A DNA stretch of 52,481 nt, taken from positions 1 to 52,481 of the forward strand of contig JAFGNN010000029.1 in the NCBI GenBank assembly GCA_016926955.1, read 5' to 3'. The DNA is from Spirochaetales bacterium. Its GTDB lineage: Bacteria; Spirochaetota; Spirochaetia; Treponematales; UBA12059. The notes beneath the pieces were generated by a model. The model made no database searches. It worked only from the letters and a program-made list of their open reading frames with translations, and was not told the origin of the DNA. Positions within the stretch are counted from its first letter, which is position 1; the number at the start of each line of letters is the position of its first letter. Positions 18,808-27,237 of this stretch are shown here, in pieces. Position numbers and translations under genes: made by a program.

Positions 18808-20058
18808 ATGGCCCAGAGTCCAGTTATCCAGTCCGAAATCGGACGCCTGCGCCGAGTGATCGTCCACGCCCCGGGAAGCGAAGTCGAGGCGATGAGTCCG
18901 CAGAGCGCGGAGGAAGACCTCTACAACGACATCGTCCCGCTTCGCATAGTGCAGCGGGAGCATCGGGAGCTCAGCGCCTTCCTTTCGCTGGTCGCGGAGG
19001 TTTCCGACGCGGCGGAGCTGCTCGAGCGCGCCCTCACCGACTCGGCCTCCCGGAAAGAATTCCTCGACCCCCTTCTCGGGTTCTACGGGGCGGAACGGCG
19101 ACGGGAGGAGCTCGACGCGATGGATGCCGCCGAGCTGTCGCGGGTCGTCATCGAGGGGCTTCCGGCCCGGCACGACGGCGTCGAGTCGCTATTCTCCGGC
19201 CGCCGCTTCGACCTCCCGCCCCTGCCGAACCTCTACTTCATGCGCGACGCCGGTTTCGTGTTCGGAGACCGGCCCGCCGCCTGTTCGATGCGCTTCGACG
19301 TACGCCATCCGGAGAGCCTGATCGACCGCGCCATCTTCCGGAGCCCGGCAGCCCTCGCCTCCCCCCGCCTCTCGCTCGACGGCCCCGCCTTGCGAAGCGA
19401 CGGTTTCTCCTTCGAAGGCGGCGACGTCCAGGTGCTCGGCCCGGCCACGCTGGCCATCGGAGTCTCGGAGCGAACGAGCGCGCGGGCGGTTGATGCCCTG
19501 GCCAAGGCCCTGGCCGTTTCGGCCGGAGTGCCGGTGCGGGTCTTCGCGGTCGAGCTTCCGAAGGAGCGGGCGACCATCCACCTGGACATGGTCTTCACGA
19601 TGATCGACCGCGACGCCTGCCTGGTGCACGAGCGGAGCATACTCGGCACCCGCCGCTGCCGCGTCGCTCGGCTCGACGCTAACCCTGCCGGCAGGACCTC
19701 CGTCCGCGAGCAGGAGTCCCTTCTCGCCGGACTCGCTGAGGCAGGCCTCCCCCTCCAGCCGGTCATCACCGGCGGCCCCGATCCGATACAGCAGGACCGC
19801 GAACAGTGGATGAGCGGCGCCAACAGCTTCGCCTTCGCCCCGGGCAAGATACTCATGTACTCGTGCAATCCGCGCACGCTCGACGCCCTCGACGCCGCCG
19901 GCTTCATGGTGAAGTCCGCCGGGGACTTCACCGGGGGGGGCGACGATCCCTTCAAGTATGGTAGACTGGCAGTCGGGTTCGAGGGCGCGGAGCTTGCCCG
20001 GGGCGGAGGCGGCGCGCGCTGCATGACGCTGCCGGTGGAGCGCGACGCCCTCCCCTGA
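18808..20058 (+). CDS. arginine deiminase family protein
   Basis: 416 residues, the length of ArcA-type arginine deiminase, which converts arginine to citrulline and ammonia. Guanidine-modifying motifs are visible: RRVIVHAPGSE at the N-terminus, PNLYFMRDAGFV (usual form FTRDP), FEGGDVQVLG, TIHLDMVFTMID with the catalytic His, REQWMSGANSFA, and the nucleophile in ARCMTLPVERD (Cys about 405). The Thr-to-Met and Pro-to-Ala changes around the RD motif are unusual, so substrate preference may differ. The ATG has AAGGGGGAG upstream. No carbamate kinase or ornithine transcarbamylase is adjacent; DAHP synthase follows 15 bases on, so the classic ADI operon is not present here. Confidence 0.88.
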   Translation: MAQSPVIQSEIGRLRRVIVHAPGSEVEAMSPQSAEEDLYNDIVPLRIVQREHRELSAFLSLVAEVSDAAELLERALTDSASRKEFLDPLLGFYGAERRREELDAMDAAELSRVVIEGLPARHDGVESLFSGRRFDLPPLPNLYFMRDAGFVFGDRPAACSMRFDVRHPESLIDRAIFRSPAALASPRLSLDGPALRSDGFSFEGGDVQVLGPATLAIGVSERTSARAVDALAKALAVSAGVPVRVFAVELPKERATIHLDMVFTMIDRDACLVHERSILGTRRCRVARLDANPAGRTSVREQESLLAGLAEAGLPLQPVITGGPDPIQQDREQWMSGANSFAFAPGKILMYSCNPRTLDALDAAGFMVKSAGDFTGGGDDPFKYGRLAVGFEGAELARGGGGARCMTLPVERDALP

Positions 20059-20073
20059 TACGGAGGATAGCGA

Positions 20074-21111
20074 GTGGCACGCAACGAACTGCCGAGTCCC
20101 GGAGACTTGGCCCGCGAGGATTCCCTGCCCGCCGCGTCGCGCGCCCTCGTCGAGTCGAGCCGGTCCGTGGTCCGCGAGATCCTGGCCGGCCGCGACGACA
20201 GGCTCCTCCTTCTGGTCGGCCCCTGTTCGATCCACGACCCGGACGAAGCGGCCGTCTACGCCGCCAAGCTGGCGGAACTCGCCGCCAAGGTATCGGGCGA
20301 GGCCTACGTCGTGGCTCGCGCTTTCGTGGAGAAAAGCCGCACCAGCCTCGGTTGGCGTGGACTTGCACGCGACCCGCACCTTGACGGATCGCGCGGCACC
20401 GGGGAAGGCATAGTCGAGGCCCGACGCGCCCTGACCGGGATGCTGGCATCGGGGGTTCCCGTGGCCGTCGAGCTGGTGAGCCCCTTCCTGTGGCCCTATT
20501 GGATCGACTGCGTGAGCTGGGCAGGGATAGGCGCGCGTTCCGTCGAGTCGCCCTCGCTTCGCGAGGCCACGGCCCTGATTCCCTGTCCCGTCGGCTTCAA
20601 GAACGGACTCGACGGCGATCCGGCCGCGGCAATCAACGCGGTGCTCTCTGCCGTGCGGCCCGGAACGGCGCTTGCCATCGGCAAGGACGGCCGCCTGGTC
20701 GAATCGGAAGCCCCGGGGAACCCTGCCGTCCACGTGGTGCTGAGGGGCGGGCGGGACGGCCCGAACGTGTCGCTCGCGCCGCGCGTCGCCGCGTCAATGG
20801 AAGCCATGGGACTGCTTCCCTCGATACTCGTCGACTCGAGCCACGACAACTCGCGCAAGCGTCCCGAGCGCCAGCGGGGAGCGGCCCTCAAGGCCCTTGC
20901 CCTCAGGCGGCGCGGCGTGCCGATTCGCGGCATCATGATCGAGAGCTACCTGAAGGCGGGGCGCCAGCATCCGGCGCCCCGGAACCTGCTGGCGGCAGGC
21001 CTCTCGGTTACCGATGCCTGCCTCGGCTGGGACGCGACGGAAAGGCTCGTGCTGGAGCTTGCCACCCGCGAACGGCGGATCAGGGAGAAACTGGCCAGGA
21101 AGGGCGCCTGA
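20074..21111 (+). CDS. 3-deoxy-7-phosphoheptulonate (DAHP) synthase, class I
   Basis: 345 residues, matching AroF/AroG/AroH. It condenses PEP and erythrose 4-phosphate, the first step of aromatic amino-acid synthesis. Motifs: LLLVGPCSIHDP, EKSRTSLGWRGLARDPHLDG, WAGIGARSVESP, GFKNGLDGD, VDSSHDNSRK, GIMIESYLKAG and LSVTDACLGW. The usual EKPRT reads EKSRT here, a notable change in the PEP-binding loop. The start is GTG at 20074 with CGGAGG eight bases upstream. It is probably cotranscribed with the arginine deiminase gene. Confidence 0.94.
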   Translation: MARNELPSPGDLAREDSLPAASRALVESSRSVVREILAGRDDRLLLLVGPCSIHDPDEAAVYAAKLAELAAKVSGEAYVVARAFVEKSRTSLGWRGLARDPHLDGSRGTGEGIVEARRALTGMLASGVPVAVELVSPFLWPYWIDCVSWAGIGARSVESPSLREATALIPCPVGFKNGLDGDPAAAINAVLSAVRPGTALAIGKDGRLVESEAPGNPAVHVVLRGGRDGPNVSLAPRVAASMEAMGLLPSILVDSSHDNSRKRPERQRGAALKALALRRRGVPIRGIMIESYLKAGRQHPAPRNLLAAGLSVTDACLGWDATERLVLELATRERRIREKLARKGA

Positions 21112-21265
21112 AGGCCGGCGGCCGAAGACAGTGACTTTCAACCCGGAGCGATAAACGGAACGGCCGCCCCTCACGGGACGGCCGTCGCCGATGTAATGCG
21201 TTCTGCCGCGAACCGGATAACCGGGCCGGCGCCGGACACGGTCCGACGTCTTCGCCGGGGCGTCG

Positions 21266-21319
21266 GGAAAATCGACGAACGAGGTTCGTCGCCTTCAATG
21301 GGGTTTCGCCCCATTGAAG
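21266..21319 (-). terminator. double hairpin terminator of the ferredoxin gene
   Basis: Reading the minus strand after the ferredoxin stop: a perfect 11-bp hairpin (arms 21293-21303 and 21309-21319, loop of five), then CGACGAAC/GTTCGTCG (21273-21280, 21284-21291) followed by ATTTTCCC. The second has the form of a rho-independent terminator; both resemble the other intergenic hairpins of this window. Confidence 0.7.
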
Positions 21320-21321
21320 AG

Positions 21322-21492
21322 TCAGCCCTGGATGATGGCTTCGGTGGGGCAGACGGCGGCGCAGGAGCCGCAGTCGGTGCACTTGTCCGGATCGATCCAG
21401 CGGATGTCGTTCTTCTCGGAAATGGCCTGGACCGGGCACTCCGGCTCGCAGGCGCCGCAGTTCACGCAGGCGTCGGTGATCTTGTAAGCCAT
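21322..21492 (-). CDS. 2[4Fe-4S] ferredoxin
   Basis: 56 residues with two clostridial-type cluster motifs, CVNCGACEPECP and CTDCGSCAAVCP (CxxCxxCxxxCP twice), and the VxAI/TEAI stretches that follow each. It carries electrons in the cytoplasm, for example for pyruvate:ferredoxin oxidoreductase or radical SAM enzymes. The ATG at 21492 is chosen because the protein then begins MAYKITDACVNCG, the standard ferredoxin N-terminus, with GAGAGG upstream. It is a single gene with its own promoter and terminator. Confidence 0.96.
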   Translation of the reverse strand: MAYKITDACVNCGACEPECPVQAISEKNDIRWIDPDKCTDCGSCAAVCPTEAIIQG

Positions 21493-21524
21493 TGGCGCAA
21501 CCTCTCGTGGCGGGATTGATCGTA

Positions 21525-21554
21525 AGGATAGCACGGTGGAACCGCGACGCGCAA
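21525..21554 (-). promoter_or_regulatory. putative ferredoxin promoter
   Basis: TTGCGC (21549-21554), an 18-base spacer and TATCCT (21525-21530) on the minus strand, about 33 bases before the start codon. Confidence 0.5.
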
Positions 21555-21580
21555 GCGGTGAGGCGCCGCGCCCGAGCCGC

Positions 21581-21610
21581 TTGACCCCTTCCGCCGGAGG
21601 CGAATACCTT
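21581..21610 (+). promoter_or_regulatory. putative leaderless promoter of the family 4 glycosyltransferase gene
   Basis: TTGACC (21581-21586), an 18-base spacer and TACCTT (21605-21610); the ATG at 21618 follows by seven bases. The GGAGG at 21596-21600 lies inside the spacer, so it would not be in the mRNA. Confidence 0.5.
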
Positions 21611-21617
21611 GAGTCCC

Positions 21618-22781
21618 ATGAAAGACGTCATCGTCGGCCAGTTCAACGACGGCTACCTGCCCATCATGGACGGCGTCACGCTCACCGTCCGCAACTACGC
21701 TTACTGGCTCAACCGGATGCTCGGCCCCACCTATGTCGTTACGCCATGGTTTCCGGGCCACAAGGACGCCGAACCGTTCCCGGTCATACGCTACTTTTCC
21801 GTGCCGACCATAGTCAGGCCGCCCTACCGCATCGGCATTCCCGACTTCGACGCGAAGCTCCAGGAAATCCTCCGGAAGCGGCGCTTCAGCCTGGTCCACG
21901 CCCATTCGCCCTTCGGGGCCGGGCGCGCGGCGCTCAAGGTGGCCCGCGAGAAGCGCATTCCCATCATCGCCACCTTCCACTCGAAATTCCGCGAGGATCT
22001 GATGCGGGCCTTCCCCGTCAAAGCCATAGTAAACGAACAGGTCGACCGCATCGTAGATTTCTTCCATTCGGTCGATGAGGTCTGGGTTCCGCAGGAAGCG
22101 GTGGCGTCGACCCTGCGCGAGTACGGCTACCGCGGCCCTTACCAGGTGGTGGAGAACGGCATCGACCTGCAGCCCCCGGTTTCGATCGACGAACCGGCCG
22201 CGTCGGGCGGCCGTCATCTCGGGCTCGAGGGCGAAACCCCGATGGGGCTCTTCGTGGGCCAGCACATCCTCGAGAAGAACCTCGAATTCCTCGTGCGATC
22301 CCTTCCGGCCATCGTCGCGGCCATTCCGGGTTTCCGCATGGTTTTCGTGGGCCAAGGCTACGCGAAGGAACAGCTCAAGGACCTCGTGGCCAGGCTCGGC
22401 ATCGAGCGGTCGGTCATCTTCCATCCGGTCATCCACGACCGCGAGCTGCTCAAGAGCATCTATGCCCGGGCCGACGTGTTCCTCTTCCCGTCAAAATACG
22501 ACAACGCCCCGCTCGTGGTCCGCGAAGCGGCGGCCTACCGCGCGCCCTCGGTCATGCTGGAGGGCTCCACCGCCGCCGAGGTCATACGGGACGGGGAGAA
22601 CGGCTTCCTGTCCCCGGACGACGTGGAAGCCTATTCCGCGACGGTCATCCGGGTCCTGCTCGATCGATCCCTCCTCGAACGGGTCGGACTCGGCGCTTCG
22701 CGCACGCTCTGCCGCTCGTGGCGGGACGTCGCGGGCGAGGTGCGCGACCGCTATCTTGGCATCCTTTCGCGCTGGGCCTAG
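21618..22781 (+). CDS. glycosyltransferase family 4 protein
   Basis: 387 residues with a GT-B fold: N-terminal FNDGYLPIMDGVTLTVRNYA (acceptor side), HAHSPFGAGRAAL and IIATFHSKF, and in the C-terminal half FVGQHILEKNLEFLV, GFRMVFVGQG and FPSKYDNAPLVVREAAAYRAP. The last carries the donor-binding glutamate region of the family. It resembles diacylglycerol or lipid glucosyltransferases, so glycolipid synthesis is likely but not shown. Two starts are possible: ATG 21618, seven bases after a -10 box (leaderless), and TTG 21609, eight bases after GGAGG. I prefer the ATG. Confidence 0.88.
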   Translation: MKDVIVGQFNDGYLPIMDGVTLTVRNYAYWLNRMLGPTYVVTPWFPGHKDAEPFPVIRYFSVPTIVRPPYRIGIPDFDAKLQEILRKRRFSLVHAHSPFGAGRAALKVAREKRIPIIATFHSKFREDLMRAFPVKAIVNEQVDRIVDFFHSVDEVWVPQEAVASTLREYGYRGPYQVVENGIDLQPPVSIDEPAASGGRHLGLEGETPMGLFVGQHILEKNLEFLVRSLPAIVAAIPGFRMVFVGQGYAKEQLKDLVARLGIERSVIFHPVIHDRELLKSIYARADVFLFPSKYDNAPLVVREAAAYRAPSVMLEGSTAAEVIRDGENGFLSPDDVEAYSATVIRVLLDRSLLERVGLGASRTLCRSWRDVAGEVRDRYLGILSRWA

Positions 22782-22783
22782 CA

Positions 22784-22875
22784 TGAACGGCGCTTGGCGC
22801 CCGCAGCGGCGACGAGCGCAAGCCCGCCGCGTTACCGTGGCCCGCTCCGTCTGGGCGGGCGCTTCGCGCCGTTCA
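22784..22875. repeat. long interrupted inverted repeat upstream of the LuxR-type gene
   Basis: TGAACGGCGC (22784-22793) pairs with GCGCCGTTCA (22866-22875); after a three-base symmetric interruption GCGCCCG (22797-22803) pairs with CGGGCGC (22856-22862). Each arm also contains its own GGCGC-NNN-GCGCC palindrome. The sequence TGAACGG(G)CGC recurs at 47731-47757. Confidence 0.6.
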
Positions 22876-22894
22876 CTTCGTCAGGAGGATCGTA

Positions 22895-23842
22895 TTGCTC
22901 GAGAACCTGTGGTACACGAGCTGCTATGGCTTGAGCCTCGCGGCCTGGCTGGGCATCCTGCTCGGCTATCTCCGCCGCCGCGAGGCGCGGACCTTCTGGT
23001 TCCTACTCCTGTTCACGGGCTTCTCCGCCGTCTCGCTCAGCATCTCGCTCGGCGCCTCGCTCGAGTACGCAGACCCGACGGACGGCCGCTACAAGGCGCT
23101 CAACGCGCTTTCCCTCGCGGCTTTCCCGTTCTTCCTTCTCTCCATCCCGCGCTTCTTCAGGACCTTCGGCGCGGGCCGCGGCCAGCGCGCGATCGACGCA
23201 GTCTCGGCGGCGCTCGCCGCGACGAGCGCCGTGCTTCCCGTCCTCCTCTACCTTCCCCTGCCCGAGGGGGCCTTCGCGGCGGTCCTCGCGCCCCACGTGG
23301 CGGCGCTCGCCGCCGCGGTGCTCTACGCCCTCGCCTCGCTCGCGCGGCTCGGCCGGCGCCCTCAGTCGCGCGATGACGCGGGCTGGACCCGCTTCGCCCG
23401 CTGGAGCCTCCTGCCTCTCGCACTCATCTTTCCCCTCGTGGTTGCGTCCGACATACTCCAGCTCCCCCGCATCCTCATAGGTTTCGATCCGCCACGCTTC
23501 CTCCCCCTCCTGGCCGCGCTCGTCGGGCTCGCCTACCTCCGCGCCCAGGCCCCCCGGGACGCGGGCGCGGCGGCGATCCATCCGAAGGCGCGCGCGGCTT
23601 CAGGGGTCGCGCCCGAAGCCGCGTCCTTCGACAGGTTCGGACTTTCGAGGCGGGAACGCGAGGTCGCGGAACTCCTGCTCGACGGATTCTCTTACCGGGA
23701 GATCGCCGACAGGCTTTTCGTCTCGCACGGAACGGTCAAGACACACGTGCTGAGCGTCTACCGGAAAACCGGCGCACGTACCAAGCTGTCACTGCTCAAG
23801 GCGCTGGCTCCGGCAGGGGGGACCGGCTCCACCGAAGGGTAG
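22895..23842 (+). CDS. membrane-embedded LuxR-family transcription regulator
   Basis: 315 residues. The first 220 hold about six or seven hydrophobic segments (for example SLAAWLGILLGYL, FWFLLLFTGFSAVSL, AALAATSAVLPVLLYL, LLPLALIFPLVVASDI); residues about 245-305 are a LuxR helix-turn-helix with LSRREREVAELLLDGFSYREIADRLFVSHGTVKTHV. It is therefore a one-component regulator that senses at the membrane. The start is TTG at 22895 with AGGAGG six bases upstream. Signal and targets are unknown. Confidence 0.86.
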   Translation: MLENLWYTSCYGLSLAAWLGILLGYLRRREARTFWFLLLFTGFSAVSLSISLGASLEYADPTDGRYKALNALSLAAFPFFLLSIPRFFRTFGAGRGQRAIDAVSAALAATSAVLPVLLYLPLPEGAFAAVLAPHVAALAAAVLYALASLARLGRRPQSRDDAGWTRFARWSLLPLALIFPLVVASDILQLPRILIGFDPPRFLPLLAALVGLAYLRAQAPRDAGAAAIHPKARAASGVAPEAASFDRFGLSRREREVAELLLDGFSYREIADRLFVSHGTVKTHVLSVYRKTGARTKLSLLKALAPAGGTGSTEG

Positions 23843-23968
23843 AATCGGGGAGGGAACGGGGAAAATCCACCCTTCGGCCGATACCGCCCCTGCGGGTAGA
23901 TCTGCGAAGCTCCTCGGGTCGACGGGACGCCGCGCCTCCGCGCCCGAGCCCCGCCCAAGGAGCGAACC

Positions 23969-25066
23969 ATGAAGAGTGTCACGAAGATTCCGGGTACGCC
24001 GCGCCGCTCGGTTGCGAGACAGGCCGCAGCAGCCGCCTGCGTGGCGATCCTCGCCGCCACCGCGCCGCGCGCGACCGCCCAGGCCGCCTCGTCCCCGGAA
24101 TCATCCGGCTACGTCTACGGCGACGCCGCGAGCGACGTGCTGATGGCGGACCTGGTCGGCTTCGGGCTCACCTTTTCCACGGTGGGGCTCAACTTCCTCG
24201 GCTCGCTTGCGCTCGGCGCCGACGGCGACTACGGCGTCGGCGACCAGATCCTTTCCTCTTCAATAACGGAGCTGTCGAGCGTCAACCTCTTCGTCGCCGG
24301 GAGTCCCGACGCCCTCGCGCTCTCGCTCGCAGGCGCCGCGCTGCTCGGGGGCGAATGGATCGCGGCGGAGACGGCCGGCCTCTACTCGCGCGAACAGCAG
24401 TGGTTCTACTGGGCCAAGAACAACCTGGCCATGTACAAATCATACGACGCCTACGCGGCCATACGCGAACGTTCGTCAGCGTGGGGCGACGACGGCTTCG
24501 GTCGCCTGGGGGCGCTCGAGCTGCTCGCCCAGCCCTTCAACCCCGATCGTTACGCGGAGCCCCTGCTCTGGGGCGCCGTCGGCGTCACCCTGGCGACGGT
24601 CGTCGGCCAGTGGGCGCTGTCGCCCGAGCCCGGCGCGACCAGTCCATTCACGACCGGCGAGTGGTACCTCGGCGACGAGCCGAGTACCCCCGCGGGATAC
24701 TGGCTGTCCCACTCCCTCTATTTCCTGAGCGGCAACGCCCTCGGCGCCCTCGGCGAGGAAGGCGTGTACCGCGGGGTCCTCCACGAGGAACTTTCGCTCG
24801 CGCTCGGAAGCGCGACCGCGACGGTGCTGGACTCGGGCCTCTTCGCCGGCATGCACCTGGCCACCGACCTGGCGCGCGGGCTCGACTGGAAGCAGATCCT
24901 GGTCCACGTGGCGGGCGTCACGGTCAACAACGTGATCTTCGACCTCGCATACGAGCGCGGCGGTTTGCCGGCCGCGGTGGCCGCCCACGCCGCCGCCAAC
25001 TTCGCCGGCAACATCCTCGCCTCGTTCCTGTACGGCGGAGTCCCGTCGACCCGCCTTGGCAACTGA
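23969..25066 (+). CDS. CPBP-family intramembrane metalloprotease with signal peptide
   Basis: 365 residues. An N-terminal signal peptide (core AAAAACVAILAATA, cleavage near TAQA) is followed by a hydrophobic protein with the CPBP (Abi/Rce1-like) motifs in the last third: GEEGVYRG (glutamate pair with Arg), FAGMHLATD (FxxxH) and AHAAANFAGN (HxxxN). These bind zinc within the membrane. Family members cleave prenylated proteins, bacteriocins or unknown substrates. The ATG has AAGGAG seven bases upstream. A cleavable signal is unusual for this family. Confidence 0.8.
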   Translation: MKSVTKIPGTPRRSVARQAAAAACVAILAATAPRATAQAASSPESSGYVYGDAASDVLMADLVGFGLTFSTVGLNFLGSLALGADGDYGVGDQILSSSITELSSVNLFVAGSPDALALSLAGAALLGGEWIAAETAGLYSREQQWFYWAKNNLAMYKSYDAYAAIRERSSAWGDDGFGRLGALELLAQPFNPDRYAEPLLWGAVGVTLATVVGQWALSPEPGATSPFTTGEWYLGDEPSTPAGYWLSHSLYFLSGNALGALGEEGVYRGVLHEELSLALGSATATVLDSGLFAGMHLATDLARGLDWKQILVHVAGVTVNNVIFDLAYERGGLPAAVAAHAAANFAGNILASFLYGGVPSTRLGN

Positions 25067-25096
25067 AACTCGGGTCCCTGGAGTAGCCGCCCGCCC

Positions 25097-27055
25097 CTAG
25101 CTTCGCTCCACGCGAAAGAGGCGCGACGAGCGGGCCTTCATGGCCCCCAGGTCGAGAACCGCGGGCAGGGGCTCGACGCGCTCGCCCGAATCGGCGTCCA
25201 CGAGGGCGACGGCTCCCGGATCGCGCGCTCGGAAGGCCGAAAGGTCGAAACGCTTCGAACGGACAGGACGGTCCCAGTTGAAGAACGCGATCCACCCCGC
25301 GTCGTTGTGGAATTGCTCGGGGATTTCGCGTTCCATGAAGTCGAGCGCGGCGGCGCGCCCCCAGGAGCATTCCGCCGAGATTTCCGCGAGCTTCCCGAGC
25401 TCGGCGACGTCCGACGCCGCGAGCCTGCCCCATTCGTCGGATACCGCGACAAGCCCTCCGGACACCGCGACCGCATGGAGCTGGGCCTTGATCTCGGCGC
25501 TTCCCAGCTTCGTGTCCCTCCGGCGGGCCATGACGCAGTCCGGGTCGTTGGTCCAGAGCGATCCGTGCATGGGCGAGCGGACCAGGGTCGCGCGGAGCGA
25601 GTTGCGGAGGCCGACCATGGCGCCCGTGCGGAGGAGCTTGCCTTCGAGCCGTATCCAGAAATCGCCGGTGTCGGGGCCGATCCTCATGGCGTCCACGGTG
25701 CCGATGCCCGCGGAGAGGGGCATGCCGCAGCCGACGATGGTCGGCCGGGCGCCCGCGCGCGCGCGTATCAGGCGCATGCCCGACTTGAGGGCCTCCGCCC
25801 GCGAGAGGCCGAGTTCGTGCAGGTTGCCGCCGCGCAGGCACGCCGCGAAGAGGAAGTCGCACTTGAGGTACTCGAAACCCCATTCCTTCACGATGCGGTC
25901 GACGACCTCGGAGAGGTACTCGCGGAAACGGGGGTGCGTCGCGTCGAGGCCGTGGTAGATGCCTTTCCAGATCGGGTTGTAACCGGCCGGCAAGGCCGCG
26001 CCCCTCTCGTCCCGGAGCAGGTACTCGGGGTGCTCGCGGAAAAGGGTCGAAACGCGCGACACGGCGAAGGGAGCGAACCAGAGGCCCGGCCGCAGGCCCG
26101 CTGCCCTGATGGCGTCGGCGAGCTCCTTCATGCGGCCCTCGAAGGCCGGCCGGGTCTCGAGCCAGTCGCCGATGCCCTTCTGCCAGCCGTCGTCGATCTG
26201 GAAGAAGTCGAAAGGCAGGCCGCTCTCCTTGACCCCCTTGAGATTGGCGTAGAGCTTCTCGGGGTCGATTCGGTCGTAGTACTGATACCAGGAGCACCAC
26301 CCGAGGGGGCTCCGCTCCGGGCGCCGGTAGCCGGATTCCCGCGCGAGCTCGGCGAAGTAAGCGTCCGCCACCGCGTCCGGGCGTCCGCTCGCGAACCAAA
26401 GGCCGTCGAGGGTGAGTTCCGCGCGGGGAGCAAGCACCTTGCGGCCGAAATCGTAGACGAGCTCGAAGAACGAACGCCGCGGCCCGCCCGGTAGCAGGTG
26501 GAGGAAGATGTAGAGGAACTGGTCGAAGGGACCCGTCTGGCCAACCAGCACCGAGTCGCCGGAGTCCAGGTCCGCCACCACGGTGTACATCTCGGAGGAA
26601 AGTTCGCCGGGCGAGTTGGACGGCAGGTTGGACAGGTTCGAGGTGACGAGCGAGACGAGCCTGAGGCGCGGCCTCAAGGGTTTCTCGGTCATGCGGTAGC
26701 TGCGGACCGTGGACCAGGACTGGTAGCCGTTCCTGAGGAAGGAGACGCGCGCGGGATCGACGCCGGGCAGGAGCTCGTCGAGGCCGTTCCACGCGGGAAG
26801 CCTGAGCCGCGTGACGCGCAGCGAGCGGTCGCGCAGGTTGCGCAGCCGGAGCTTCCAGGCCGTCCCGATACCGGACTCGGAGCTGGAGACGAGCAGCTCG
26901 ACGTGGCGGGCCGCATCGACGTAGCGGGCGGTCCCGGAGTCCTCCGAGACCAGTTCGAGAGCGAGCACGTCCCGCCTGGTACCCGACTTGGTCTCCACGG
27001 CGGCGCGCGGGAAGAGCTTGACGACCGATCGGTAGATGAAACTCGGGACGGCCAT
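25097..27055 (-). CDS. glycoside hydrolase family 36-like alpha-galactosidase
   Basis: 652 residues. An N-terminal beta-sandwich with RNGYQSWST is followed by a TIM barrel: SPLGWCSWYQYYDRID, FFQIDDGWQKGIGDW, GLRPGLWFAPFAVS, the nucleophile Asp in EYLKCDFLFA and the acid/base Asp in MRIGPDTGDFW. This is the clan GH-D (GH27/GH36) catalytic pair, so release of alpha-linked galactose or a related sugar is likely. There is no signal peptide, so it acts on imported oligosaccharides. The ATG has GGAGG five bases upstream. No transporter gene is adjacent. Confidence 0.88.
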   Translation of the reverse strand: MAVPSFIYRSVVKLFPRAAVETKSGTRRDVLALELVSEDSGTARYVDAARHVELLVSSSESGIGTAWKLRLRNLRDRSLRVTRLRLPAWNGLDELLPGVDPARVSFLRNGYQSWSTVRSYRMTEKPLRPRLRLVSLVTSNLSNLPSNSPGELSSEMYTVVADLDSGDSVLVGQTGPFDQFLYIFLHLLPGGPRRSFFELVYDFGRKVLAPRAELTLDGLWFASGRPDAVADAYFAELARESGYRRPERSPLGWCSWYQYYDRIDPEKLYANLKGVKESGLPFDFFQIDDGWQKGIGDWLETRPAFEGRMKELADAIRAAGLRPGLWFAPFAVSRVSTLFREHPEYLLRDERGAALPAGYNPIWKGIYHGLDATHPRFREYLSEVVDRIVKEWGFEYLKCDFLFAACLRGGNLHELGLSRAEALKSGMRLIRARAGARPTIVGCGMPLSAGIGTVDAMRIGPDTGDFWIRLEGKLLRTGAMVGLRNSLRATLVRSPMHGSLWTNDPDCVMARRRDTKLGSAEIKAQLHAVAVSGGLVAVSDEWGRLAASDVAELGKLAEISAECSWGRAAALDFMEREIPEQFHNDAGWIAFFNWDRPVRSKRFDLSAFRARDPGAVALVDADSGERVEPLPAVLDLGAMKARSSRLFRVERS

Positions 27056-27075
27056 GAGATCCTCCGTGCCGTAGA

Positions 27076-27103
27076 GTATAGGCGGCGTCCCCGCGTCGTC
27101 AAA
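27076..27103 (-). promoter_or_regulatory. promoter of the GH36-like gene
   Basis: TTGACG (27098-27103), a 16-base spacer and TATACT (27076-27081) on the minus strand, 20 bases before the start codon. Confidence 0.6.
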
Positions 27104-27191
27104 GCGGAGGCGCCTCGGGCGCGCGGCCGCGCTGGCCCGCGCCATCCCGCATCCGGCCCGCCGGTGCCTTGAGCCCGCGCGCGCCCCTCGC

Positions 27192-27220
27192 TTGCTTCCC
27201 CGCGCCGCTCGCGGCATACT
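27192..27220 (+). promoter_or_regulatory. putative promoter of the AAA ATPase gene
   Basis: TTGCTT (27192-27197), a 17-base spacer and CATACT (27215-27220); the start codon at 27238 follows GGAGGGG. Confidence 0.4.
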
Positions 27221-27237
27221 GGCAATCCGGAGGGGAC

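Noticed and set aside
21609-21617. TTG start for the family 4 glycosyltransferase
   Set aside because: GGAGG is well placed, but a promoter ends at 21610, so the site would not be transcribed; kept as an alternative.
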